Of a DNA stretch of 64,000 nucleotides, positions 37,332 to 45,562 are shown piece after piece. The notes below the pieces were generated by a model. It saw only the letters and a list, made by a program, of their open reading frames with translations. It was not told the origin of the DNA and did not search any database. The stretch comes from Prevotella aff. ruminicola Tc2-24 (GTDB lineage Bacteria > Bacteroidota > Bacteroidia > Bacteroidales > Bacteroidaceae): positions 63,810 to 127,809 of the forward strand of contig NZ_FOIQ01000002.1 of assembly GCF_900110895.1 (NCBI RefSeq), in the 5' to 3' direction. Numbering within the stretch: position 1 is the first letter of the stretch; each line of letters begins with the position of its first letter. Made by a program: the position numbers and the translations under genes.

Positions 37332-40132
37332 TAAAGTTTCTGTTCTACCTCAATCTCGGTGAAGGTCTCAAGGATATCACCAGCCTGGATATCGTTGAAG
37401 TTAACCAGTGAGATACCGCACTCCAGACCTGTTGCCACCTCTTTGGCGTCATCCTTATAACGCTTCAGGGCATCGATCGGAGCAGTATGGATAACGATAC
37501 CATCGCGCACCACACGTGCCTTATCCTTGTTATGTACTTTACCCTCGGTCACCAGACCACCGGCAACAGTACCCACCTTCGAGATCTTGAACACCTGCTT
37601 CACCTCAATCTCACCAGTGACGATCTCCTTCTTCACCTTATCAAGCATACCCTGCATCGTAGACTTCACGTCGTCGATAGCATCGTAGATGATAGAGTAA
37701 GTGTTGATCTCGACACCCTCGCGCTCAGCAGCACGACGGGCATCGGCAGAAGGACGTACCTGGAAGCCGATGATGATAGCTTCAGAAGCCGATGCCAGCA
37801 TGACATCGTTCTCTGAGATCTGGCCCACAGCCTTGTTGATCACGTTCACCTGAACCTTCTCTGTTGAGAGCTTGATGAACGAATCGCTGAGAGCCTCGAT
37901 AGATCCGTCGGTATCACCCTTCACGATGATGTTCAACTCATGGAACTCACCCAGAGCGATACGGTGTGACAGTTCATCAAGACCAAGCTTCGTCGTGGTA
38001 CGCAGACTCTGCTCACGCTGCAGTTGGATACGCTTATTGGCGATCTCACGAGCCTCCTGTTCCGTCTCCATCACATGGAAGGAATCACCGGCAGTAGGTG
38101 CACCATTCAAGCCCAGGATGATAGCGGGCTCAGCCGGTCCTGCCTGTTCGATACGCTGGTTACGCTCATTGAACATGGCCTTGACCTTACCCCAGGCAGT
38201 ACCTGCGATAACAACATCGCCCACCTTGAGTGTACCATTTGACACCAGAACAGTCGACACATATCCACGTCCCTTGTCGAGCGACGATTCGATGATAGAA
38301 CCAGTGGCCTTACGATTAGGATTAGCCTTCAGGTCGAGCATCTCGGCCTCGAGCAGCACCTTCTCCAGCAATTCGTCGACACCCATGCCCTTCTTGGCAC
38401 TGATCTCCTGACACTGGTATTTTCCACCCCATTCCTCGACCAGCAGGTTCATGTTGGCCAAGTCCTCACGGATCTTATCGGGGTTTGCGCCCGGCTTATC
38501 AATCTTGTTGATGGCGAACACCATCGGCACGTTAGCTGCCTGTGCATGAGCGATAGCCTCCTTCGTAGTAGGCATCACCGAGTCATCGGCAGCGATGATG
38601 ATGATGGCGATATCCGTCACCTGGGCACCACGGGCACGCATAGCCGTGAAAGCTTCGTGACCCGGTGTGTCGAGGAAGGTGATCTGACGACCATCCTTCA
38701 GTTTCACATTATAGGCACCGATATGCTGTGTGATACCACCGGCCTCACCGGCAATCACATTCGTGTTACGGATAAAGTCGAGCAGAGAGGTCTTACCATG
38801 GTCCACATGCCCCATCACTGTCACGATTGGCGCACGACTGATCAGATCGTTCTCGTCGTCAACCTCCTCTGTGATGGCTTCCTGCACCTCGGCACTGACA
38901 TACTCTGTAGTGAAGCCGAACTCCTCGGCCACGATATTAATGGTCTCTGCATCAAGACGCTGGTTGATAGACACCATGATGCCGATAGACATACAAGTGC
39001 CGATAACCTGATTAACACCAACGTTCATCATGGTAGCAAGCTCTGATACAGTCACGAACTCGGTCAGTTTAAGCACCTTGCTCTCTGCTGCCTGTGACTC
39101 CATCTCCTCCTGCATGCGCTCTGCTACGGCATCACGCTTCTCACGACGGTACTTGGCACCCTTCTTATTCTGGTTCTTTGAAGTCAGACGGGCCAGTGTC
39201 TCCTTCACCTGACGAGCAACAGCCTCGTCGTCCACCTCCAACGGCTTCACGGGACGGTTCTTTTTCTTGTTCTTACCGCCCTGCTGACCATTATCCTGGA
39301 AGTTCTGGTTTCCACCCTTGCCCTTACCTTTCTTGTTCTTGTTACCGTTGTCCTGGCTCTGGTTTGCAGCCGATTCGATATCGACACGTTCCTTACCGCC
39401 ATGGATACGTTCGCGCTTACGCTTCTCACCATTAGCACCGTGCATCTGAGCCTGTTTCTCCTCACGCTCCTTGCGACGCTCCTCCTTAGACTTCTTCTTC
39501 GGACGGGTGCTCTGGTTCAGAGAATCGAGGTCAATCTTTCCCACCACATTGAGATTGGGTCCCTTCTTCTGCTCTGTTCTCAACTTGAAGACAGAAGAGG
39601 CGGCCGACTCAGAAGGCTCCGCGGTAGCCGTTGCAGCCGAGGTCTCCACCACCTCAGGAGCGGCAGACTCAACCACCGGCTCGGGCTCTGTCGTTACGAC
39701 AGGCTCAGCGACGGGCTCAGGCACCACTTTCACCTCCTCTACCGGCTCGGGCTTCGAGACAACAGGCTCACTCTTAGGAGCCTGAGGCTCTTCTTTCTTG
39801 GCAGCCGGTTTCCCGACGGTACTCAGGTCGATCTTCCCTAGCGGTGTGAACGTCTGCCGAGACTCCTCCTTTTTCTCTACTACCGGCTCGGCATGGAACT
39901 CCTTCTTGGGTTTCTCTTTCTTCTTCGGGAAAATCATCCCTGCCTGGGCCTTCACGTCTTTATCACCCTTGAACTCCTTGACAAGCGCCTCATACTGCTC
40001 GTCAGAGATCTTGGTGTTGACGTTTGCATCGTCCTTGATCTCGCCCAGGCTCTTCTTGGTCTTCAGAAAGTCAACGGCTGTCTGAAGTCCAATATTCAGT
40101 TCTGTTAATACTTTATTTAATCTGACTCCCAT
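37331..40132 (-). CDS. infB: translation initiation factor IF-2
   Basis: A 933-residue GTPase that places initiator tRNA on the 30S subunit. The N-terminus ([23 protein letters not shown]) is followed by a long low-complexity stretch rich in Glu, Pro, Lys and Val (about 65-310). The G domain around residue 435 has [22 protein letters not shown] and AINKIDKP. It belongs to the conserved rimP-nusA-infB unit. The stop overlaps the sufB start by one base, tying iron-sulfur assembly genes to this translation operon. Confidence 0.96.
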   Translation of the reverse strand: MGVRLNKVLTELNIGLQTAVDFLKTKKSLGEIKDDANVNTKISDEQYEALVKEFKGDKDVKAQAGMIFPKKKEKPKKEFHAEPVVEKKEESRQTFTPLGKIDLSTVGKPAAKKEEPQAPKSEPVVSKPEPVEEVKVVPEPVAEPVVTTEPEPVVESAAPEVVETSAATATAEPSESAASSVFKLRTEQKKGPNLNVVGKIDLDSLNQSTRPKKKSKEERRKEREEKQAQMHGANGEKRKRERIHGGKERVDIESAANQSQDNGNKNKKGKGKGGNQNFQDNGQQGGKNKKKNRPVKPLEVDDEAVARQVKETLARLTSKNQNKKGAKYRREKRDAVAERMQEEMESQAAESKVLKLTEFVTVSELATMMNVGVNQVIGTCMSIGIMVSINQRLDAETINIVAEEFGFTTEYVSAEVQEAITEEVDDENDLISRAPIVTVMGHVDHGKTSLLDFIRNTNVIAGEAGGITQHIGAYNVKLKDGRQITFLDTPGHEAFTAMRARGAQVTDIAIIIIAADDSVMPTTKEAIAHAQAANVPMVFAINKIDKPGANPDKIREDLANMNLLVEEWGGKYQCQEISAKKGMGVDELLEKVLLEAEMLDLKANPNRKATGSIIESSLDKGRGYVSTVLVSNGTLKVGDVVIAGTAWGKVKAMFNERNQRIEQAGPAEPAIILGLNGAPTAGDSFHVMETEQEAREIANKRIQLQREQSLRTTTKLGLDELSHRIALGEFHELNIIVKGDTDGSIEALSDSFIKLSTEKVQVNVINKAVGQISENDVMLASASEAIIIGFQVRPSADARRAAEREGVEINTYSIIYDAIDDVKSTMQGMLDKVKKEIVTGEIEVKQVFKISKVGTVAGGLVTEGKVHNKDKARVVRDGIVIHTAPIDALKRYKDDAKEVATGLECGISLVNFNDIQAGDILETFTEIEVEQKL

Positions 40133-40169
40133 TTATTCGAATTGAAAAATGATAATTGATAATAGATAA

Positions 40170-41429
40170 TTACTCAAACTCTGCACGGAGCACGCTCAGC
40201 AGATGGTCGACGGTCTCCTCCTCCAAGTCGGCCTTCTCGATCAGCATCTCACGCGGAGCGTTGAGCACAGCCTTCGCTGTGTCAAGACCGATAGCCTTGA
40301 TGGCATCGATCACCCACTGGTCTACCTCATCAGAGAACTCGTCCAGATAGATATCCTCGTCGGCCTCATTCTCGTTAACCACACGGAACACGTCAATCGT
40401 GTATTCTGTCAACATGGAAGCCAGTTTGATGTTCATACCGCCACGACCAATGGCCAGCGACACCTCCTCGGGCTGGAGATAGACCTCAGCCTTACGGTTC
40501 TCCTGGTCGAGGGTGATGCTTGACACCTTGGCAGGACTAAGCGCACGCTGGATGAACAGCTGTACGTTCGACGAGTAGTTGATCACATCGATATTCTCAT
40601 TACACAGCTCGCGGACGATACCGTGTACACGGCTACCCTTCACACCGACGCAGGCACCTACCGGATCGATACGCTCATCGTAGCTCTCCACGGCCACCTT
40701 CGCACGGTCACCTGGCATACGGGCCACCTTCTTGATAGTGATCAGGCCATCGTTGATCTCAGGCACCTCAGCCTCCAGCAGACGCTCGAGGAAGACAGGG
40801 CTGGTACGCGAGAGGATGATACGGGGGTTGTTGTTCTCGTTCTGCACCTCCTTCACAATGGCACGGATCGTCTCACCCTTACGGTAGTTGTCCGCAGGGA
40901 TCTGCTCACTCTTCGGCAGATGGAGCTCATTACCCTCATCGTCCATCAGGAGCACCTCACGCTTCCAGATCTGGTACACCTCACCGCTGACCACGGTATT
41001 CACCTTGTCCTTGTACTTCTGATAGAGAGAGTCATGCTCAAGCTCCAGAATCTTTGAGGCCAGTGTCTGACGGAGGTTCAGGATGGCACGGCGGCCGAAC
41101 TTAGCGAACTCTACTTCCTCACTCACTTCCTCGCCAACCTCATAGTCGGGCTCGATTTTCTGTGCATCAGTCAGGGATATCTCCTTGTTCTCGTCCTGCA
41201 CATCACCATCGGCCACAACGATACGGTTACGGTGAATCTCGAAGTCGCCCTTATCAGGGTTCACGATCACATCGAAGTTCTCGTCAGAGCCAAACAACTT
41301 AGCGATAACATTGCGGAAGCTTTCCTCCAGCACGCTCACCAGTGTTGTACGGTCAATGTTCTTGGTCTCTTTAAATTCCTGAAAGGTCTCGATCATCGAG
41401 GGGCCTTTCACATCTTTCTTAGTTGCCAT
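40170..41429 (-). CDS. nusA: transcription termination/antitermination factor NusA
   Basis: A 419-residue NusA with an N-terminal RNA polymerase-binding domain, an S1 domain (around 135-200) and two KH domains (around 230-350; GACVGVKGSRVHGIVRELCNENIDVI and IGRGGMNIKLASMLTEYTIDV). It affects pausing, termination and antitermination. It lies between rimP and infB, the almost universal arrangement. Confidence 0.96.
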   Translation of the reverse strand: MATKKDVKGPSMIETFQEFKETKNIDRTTLVSVLEESFRNVIAKLFGSDENFDVIVNPDKGDFEIHRNRIVVADGDVQDENKEISLTDAQKIEPDYEVGEEVSEEVEFAKFGRRAILNLRQTLASKILELEHDSLYQKYKDKVNTVVSGEVYQIWKREVLLMDDEGNELHLPKSEQIPADNYRKGETIRAIVKEVQNENNNPRIILSRTSPVFLERLLEAEVPEINDGLITIKKVARMPGDRAKVAVESYDERIDPVGACVGVKGSRVHGIVRELCNENIDVINYSSNVQLFIQRALSPAKVSSITLDQENRKAEVYLQPEEVSLAIGRGGMNIKLASMLTEYTIDVFRVVNENEADEDIYLDEFSDEVDQWVIDAIKAIGLDTAKAVLNAPREMLIEKADLEEETVDHLLSVLRAEFE

Positions 41430-41475
41430 TACTTTATTTCGTTTTATTATTTTTCTTCCTTCAATCTTCTCACCC

Positions 41476-41943
41476 TTACTTAAAGGTCAGAAGGTACTTC
41501 GCATACTTCACCTCGTCCATCGAGAAAGTCTTATCCACATCAACCAAGACGGGACGTTTCTTCCCTTCCTGCTTCTGTTTCTCCTGCACGGTAACGGTGA
41601 AATTCTTGCCGTCAACCGATTTCAGGACGCCCTGTATCTTCTTGCCATCCTGTCCGAGCACCTCCACCGTATCACCGATATGGTTCACGTACTGCTGCTC
41701 TACCTTGAACGGCTGCCCCAGGCCGGCACTGCCCACCTCGAGTTCAAAGTCCCCAAGCTCGTCACCCAGACGCTCCTGCAGGAACCTGCTCAGCTCCGCA
41801 CAATCCTCAATCCACACACCGTCGGCATGGTCAATCTCAATCACGATTCTCTCATCAGCACCGAAGTTGATGTCTACCAAGAAGTAGTCGTTGCCCTGCA
41901 ACCACTCTTCCGTCAATACTTGAATAGTTTCCTTATTAATCAT
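41476..41943 (-). CDS. rimP: ribosome maturation factor RimP
   Basis: A 155-residue protein needed for maturation of the 30S subunit. It has the family pattern DYFLVDINFGADERIVIEIDHADGVWIEDCAELSRFL and FELEVGSAGLGQPFK. It begins the rimP-nusA-infB-suf-rnhB unit, behind a full-consensus promoter and a leader hairpin. Confidence 0.93.
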   Translation of the reverse strand: MINKETIQVLTEEWLQGNDYFLVDINFGADERIVIEIDHADGVWIEDCAELSRFLQERLGDELGDFELEVGSAGLGQPFKVEQQYVNHIGDTVEVLGQDGKKIQGVLKSVDGKNFTVTVQEKQKQEGKKRPVLVDVDKTFSMDEVKYAKYLLTFK

Positions 41944-41964
41944 CTAATACTTATTAATATCGAA

Positions 41965-41992
41965 AATGAGAGACTCCTCCGAGCCTCTCATT
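41965..41992 (-). terminator. leader hairpin before rimP / terminator of the S41 gene
   Basis: AATGAGAG at 41965-41972 pairs with CTCTCATT at 41985-41992; on the minus strand TTTT follows immediately. It lies downstream of the S41 stop but also downstream of the rimP promoter, so it could end S41 transcripts and attenuate the rimP operon. Confidence 0.6.
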
Positions 41993-42006
41993 CCGCTGAA
42001 CGGGTG

Positions 42007-42038
42007 CAAAGATAAGCATTTTCCCGTTAACTGCCAAA
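42007..42038 (-). promoter_or_regulatory. promoter of the rimP-nusA-infB-suf operon
   Basis: On the minus strand TTTG (42038-42035), a 20-nt spacer and TATCTTTG (42014-42007) match both boxes of the Bacteroidota consensus. Confidence 0.8.
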
Positions 42039-42052
42039 TATTTAGCTGTTTT

Positions 42053-43816
42053 TTATGCTATCACACTGTAGATTTCTCTCATTTTCGGCTGAAAAGTGAT
42101 ATTTCCCGCCAACTTTTCCCCAATTCCGATAATCGACGAGGTTTCCTTTTTCTTCTGCGGAGCAAGTATCTTCTTGTATTCCTCAGGACTCTTCAGCACA
42201 CGGATGGCTTCCTTCAACTGTTTGTCGTAACCAAGGCTTGCCTCAATAGCACCAGCCTGATAATAGTAAGCAGAGATAATCTCCGACTCCACGATCTGAC
42301 GAAGCGTTTGCTCATAACGATCCAAGGCGAAAGCCACATCGTGGCTGAGCTTCGTCTCCAACTCGTCAAAGGCCGCTTTGGCATCATCGTAATAGCCCTC
42401 AAACTTCGCCGTCTTCACCAACTGCTCGAACTGCTTCCTGCTGACAGGATCATACGTAAATCCGCTCTTGATAACACGCTCCTTGAATGCCTGCCATTCG
42501 GCATCAGTCAGATGGAACTCCGCCGGAGAGGCTATCGTCGGATGCTTGGCGATATAGTCAACCACATAGTCGAACATCACCTCCGTCGAGTCCTGTCCGC
42601 TAGCGGAAAGATAGAAGGCAATATTAGGAATCGTGTCGGCTCTCAGCTCCACATCAGGCATGATACCACCACCATCACGCACCTCACGACCATTTTTGGT
42701 ATAGAACACCTTCGTCAGTGAGTCGGGGATATGCTCACGATAACCACCACTACCCTTCTTATAGTTAATCGCCTGGATACAACGCCCACTCGGGATATAA
42801 TACTTTGAGGTCGTCACCTTCATGTTCGTGTTATAAGGCAGGTCGATAGGGACCTGTACCAGACCTTTCCCGTATGTGCGCGTACCTAATATGACTCCTC
42901 TGTCAAGATCCTGAATGGCACCACTGGTAATCTCACTGGCCGAAGCCGTCTCACTATTGACAAGCACCACCATCGGCATCACCGTGTCGAGCGGTTCCAT
43001 CCTCGTCTTATACTCCTTACTGGCCTGTTTGATCTTTCCTCGGTTATCCACGACGGTGATACCCTTCGGTAGCCAGAGGTTCAGGATGTCGACAGCCTCC
43101 TGTTCCGAACCGCCACCATTACCGCGCAGGTCGAGCACCAATGAGGTGGCCCCTCGCTTCTTCAGGTCGATAAAGGCACGGCGCACCTCTTTCGCGCAAC
43201 CCTCAGTAAACTGGTTCAGATTGATATAGCCGACCGTACTGTCCTGAATACCATAGTAAGGCAGCTCCGGCAGTTTGATGTTTCGCCGGGTAATCTTAAA
43301 GTTCATCATCTTACCCGTCGAGGGGCGCATCACCTTCAGCAGGAAGCTCGTCCCCGGCTCCCCCCTCAGATGGTCGCTGACATACCCCACGGGCTTATCG
43401 GTCATCATCGAGTCATCGATACTCAGGATCACGTCACCCTTCTTCAGACCAGCCTCGGCGGCCGGCATACCAGCATAAGGCTCATCGATTACAATACGGT
43501 CCAACTTCTGGTGCTTCCGGATCAGTGCGCCGATACCTGCATACTTACCCGTCAGCATCATCTTCAAGTTCTTCGTCTCGTCCTGGGCATAGAACTCCGT
43601 ATACGGATCCAGACTGGCGAGCATCGCAGCGATACCCGTCCCGATCGTCTCCTTCGGGTTCAGCGTGTCCACATACAGCAGCTCCAGGTTCTTGTACACC
43701 TGATTGAAGATATCCAGATGCTTCGCCACTTCGAAATTATGATCCTTGTTATTCTGTGCAGAAGCCGTCGACGTGACAGTCAGCAGCAACAGCAAAGGCA
43801 AGATATATCTTTTCAT
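42053..43816 (-). CDS. S41 family carboxy-terminal processing protease with PDZ domain
   Basis: A 587-residue exported protease. The signal peptide (about 1-20, STASAQ) is followed by the CTP N-terminal helices, a PDZ domain (about 90-170; EPYAGMPAAEAGLKKGDVILSID) and the S41 core. The catalytic Ser lies in NSETASASEITSG and the Lys in TYGKGLVQ. Such proteins trim C-termini of periplasmic or envelope proteins. A long C-terminal region (about 370-587) follows the protease core. A TAATTTTG -7 element lies 27 nt upstream of the ATG. Confidence 0.9.
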   Translation of the reverse strand: MKRYILPLLLLLTVTSTASAQNNKDHNFEVAKHLDIFNQVYKNLELLYVDTLNPKETIGTGIAAMLASLDPYTEFYAQDETKNLKMMLTGKYAGIGALIRKHQKLDRIVIDEPYAGMPAAEAGLKKGDVILSIDDSMMTDKPVGYVSDHLRGEPGTSFLLKVMRPSTGKMMNFKITRRNIKLPELPYYGIQDSTVGYINLNQFTEGCAKEVRRAFIDLKKRGATSLVLDLRGNGGGSEQEAVDILNLWLPKGITVVDNRGKIKQASKEYKTRMEPLDTVMPMVVLVNSETASASEITSGAIQDLDRGVILGTRTYGKGLVQVPIDLPYNTNMKVTTSKYYIPSGRCIQAINYKKGSGGYREHIPDSLTKVFYTKNGREVRDGGGIMPDVELRADTIPNIAFYLSASGQDSTEVMFDYVVDYIAKHPTIASPAEFHLTDAEWQAFKERVIKSGFTYDPVSRKQFEQLVKTAKFEGYYDDAKAAFDELETKLSHDVAFALDRYEQTLRQIVESEIISAYYYQAGAIEASLGYDKQLKEAIRVLKSPEEYKKILAPQKKKETSSIIGIGEKLAGNITFQPKMREIYSVIA

Positions 43817-43843
43817 ATTCTTCTTTGTATTTAATTACAACTG

Positions 43844-43851
43844 CAAAATTA
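43844..43851 (-). promoter_or_regulatory. -7 element of the S41 protease gene
   Basis: TAATTTTG on the minus strand, 27 nt before the ATG at 43816; no good -33 box at the right distance. Confidence 0.5.
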
Positions 43852-43932
43852 AACGATTCTCTCCACAAATTACTCTTTTTTCGCCCATTTTTGCAAAAAA
43901 ATAAGGGTTCTTTGAATTTTTTCGCTGAAAAG

Positions 43933-43964
43933 TTTGGTAGTTTCAATTTTTCGCCGTACTTTTG
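43933..43964 (+). promoter_or_regulatory. promoter of tRNA-Asn
   Basis: TTTG at 43933-43936, a 20-nt spacer and TACTTTTG at 43957-43964; the tRNA begins 22 nt later. Confidence 0.85.
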
Positions 43965-43986
43965 CACCCGCTTAACAGCAAAACCT

Positions 43987-44060
43987 GCTTCAGTAGCTCA
44001 GTTGGTTAGAGCACCTGACTGTTAATCAGGGGGTCGTTGGTTCAAGCCCATCCTGAAGCG
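43987..44060 (+). tRNA. tRNA-Asn (anticodon GUU)
   Basis: The acceptor GCTTCAG/CTGAAGC, D-arm GCTC/GAGC and anticodon stem CCTGA/TCAGG around CTGTTAA give a clear tRNA-Asn. The T-stem GTTGG/CCATC contains one T-T mismatch. CCA is not encoded (GCGCCTTA follows). Its 3' end is repeated at 53965-54077, which suggests use as an integration site. Confidence 0.93.
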
Positions 44061-44142
44061 CCTTAGAAAGAGTCCTGTAAATCGATGATTTACGGGACTT
44101 TTCTTTTTCTCACATTTCAAGGTTGCATCCATTTTGCACCCA
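44033..44142 (+). repeat. left copy of tRNA-Asn 3'-end direct repeat (possible attachment site)
   Basis: From the T-arm of tRNA-Asn through its terminator to TTGCACCCA, this 110-nt stretch recurs at 53965-54077. By eye the copies differ at six positions and by a 3-nt TCA insertion. The longest exact run is 47 nt and covers the terminator. Duplication of a tRNA 3' end is the usual mark of integrase-mediated insertion. Confidence 0.8.
44071..44099 (+). terminator. terminator of tRNA-Asn
   Basis: AGTCC-T-GTAAATC pairs with GATTTAC-G-GGACT around a GAT loop, then a T-rich run. Confidence 0.85.
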
Positions 44143-44203
44143 TTTCTAATCATTCTTATATCGGTTTTTCAACAAAACGTGGGTAAGACTGCTGGATTTT
44201 CCG

Positions 44204-44211
44204 TATCTTTG
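44204..44211 (+). promoter_or_regulatory. -7 element before the ECF sigma factor gene
   Basis: TATCTTTG, 138 nt before the sigma factor ATG. It leaves a long untranslated leader. The rest of the 44100-44349 gap shows no gene. Confidence 0.45.
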
Positions 44212-44349
44212 CGCTGAATATTGTAACGAAACAAGAAAAAATTGACAGTTAAATGAGAAAAATGGCGTTTCCGTAAAAAAACAATGTATCTGAAGTGTCT
44301 TACATATAGATGTGCCCAATAAGCGGGGTACAAAAATGAATAGACTGAT

Positions 44350-44898
44350 ATGCTTGAACAGAGAAAACTTGAAAATTGCGATTCAGCGAGTGCCAAGCAA
44401 AGTCGCTTGGAACTGACTGAGCGTAAGCAGTTCATCGAACAGCTTTTCCGCCAGAACTACAGCGAGATGATTCATCTGGCCAGAGTCTTGTTGGGTAATG
44501 ACGAAGAAGCTGAGGACGTGGTGCAGGACATCTTCTTGCGAATAGCAGACAGCGACATTCCACCCCAGAATGACCGTTATCTGCTGACCGCCGCGCGCAA
44601 TGCCTGTCTGAACAGAATCCGACAGATGCGGATACACGACAGAGTAAAGGGATTGATGCCCATAGAAGATGAAGCCGACCTTCAACCTATTGACAAACGG
44701 TTGGAACGAATCGACGAGATTGCGGCTTACGTGGACGAGCAACTGGAGGAACCTCATCGCAGCGTCTTCCACCTCCGTTTCGACGAAGACATGACCGTAA
44801 GCGAGATCGCCCGTCGACTTGGCTTGAATCCCAATACCACCTACAAGTATCTCATACAGACCATTCAGCGTATCAGACATCACTTCGAGAAACATTAA
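44350..44898 (+). CDS. ECF sigma-70 factor (FecI-like)
   Basis: A 182-residue ECF sigma factor. Region 2 is visible as FRQNYSEMIHLARVLLGNDEEAEDVVQDIFLRI (about 33-66), region 4 as EEPHRSVFHLRFDEDMTVSEIARRLGLNPNTTYKYLIQTIQRIR (about 137-180). It directs RNA polymerase to promoters of an extracytoplasmic regulon. It is followed after 13 nt by a membrane anti-sigma-like gene and then by an STN-type TonB receptor, the FecI-FecR-FecA arrangement. Confidence 0.92.
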   Translation: MLEQRKLENCDSASAKQSRLELTERKQFIEQLFRQNYSEMIHLARVLLGNDEEAEDVVQDIFLRIADSDIPPQNDRYLLTAARNACLNRIRQMRIHDRVKGLMPIEDEADLQPIDKRLERIDEIAAYVDEQLEEPHRSVFHLRFDEDMTVSEIARRLGLNPNTTYKYLIQTIQRIRHHFEKH

Positions 44899-44911
44899 AC
44901 TAACAATAACA

Positions 44912-45559
44912 ATGGAAACGATCAACGAAAACATTCGTCAGCTACTGGAAATGCTCGACAATCCCGATGCATACACCGATCAGGAAATCCAAGACATCGT
45001 CAACCGTGACGACGACACCCGCGAGACCTACCGCCTCATGGTAGAAGCCAAGCGTAGCAGCCGCCATCGCCAGAACCAAAAGCCTGTCGATGTAGATGTC
45101 GCCTGGCAGAGATTCAATCAGAAGCTTCAGCCTAAACAGCAGAGATATGGCTGGATGAAGATCGCAGCCTCCTTCATCGGTGTGCTCCTTGCCTCAGGCA
45201 TCACCTTTGCAGCCATCCACATTGTGCGAATGGCTAGCGCCCCCCAACCACAGACTATGCAGGCAGAACAAACCCCATCTGCCATGCCTGCTCCAGCATT
45301 ACCGACAGATACCATCAAGACGGACACTGTATCCAATGTACAGCCTATTGTTTTCGACAATATTACATTGGATAAGATGTTGCCGCAGATTGCTGCCTAC
45401 TACAACAAAGAGGTGGAATTCCAAAATACCGATGCCCGCCAATTCCGTTTCTATTTCGTATGGAAACAGGAAGAGACACTTGAAGCCGTATTGCATCGGC
45501 TCAACCTTTTCGAGAGCATCACCGTGGAACTGAAGGATAACAAGATAATAATAGAGTAA
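44912..45559 (+). CDS. short FecR-type anti-sigma factor with DUF4974 domain
   Basis: A 215-residue single-pass membrane protein: about 80 cytoplasmic residues, one membrane segment (about 82-104), a Pro/Thr-rich linker and a C-terminal DUF4974 domain (about 146-215; FDNITLDKMLPQIAAYYNKEVEF ... DNKIIIE). Typical Bacteroidota FecR proteins are over 300 residues and have a FecR domain between the membrane segment and DUF4974; here only about 40 linker residues are found. It should hold the adjacent sigma factor and receive the signal from the receptor STN domain. It overlaps no gene; gaps are 13 and 3 nt. Confidence 0.82.
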   Translation: METINENIRQLLEMLDNPDAYTDQEIQDIVNRDDDTRETYRLMVEAKRSSRHRQNQKPVDVDVAWQRFNQKLQPKQQRYGWMKIAASFIGVLLASGITFAAIHIVRMASAPQPQTMQAEQTPSAMPAPALPTDTIKTDTVSNVQPIVFDNITLDKMLPQIAAYYNKEVEFQNTDARQFRFYFVWKQEETLEAVLHRLNLFESITVELKDNKIIIE

Positions 45560-45562
45560 GCC

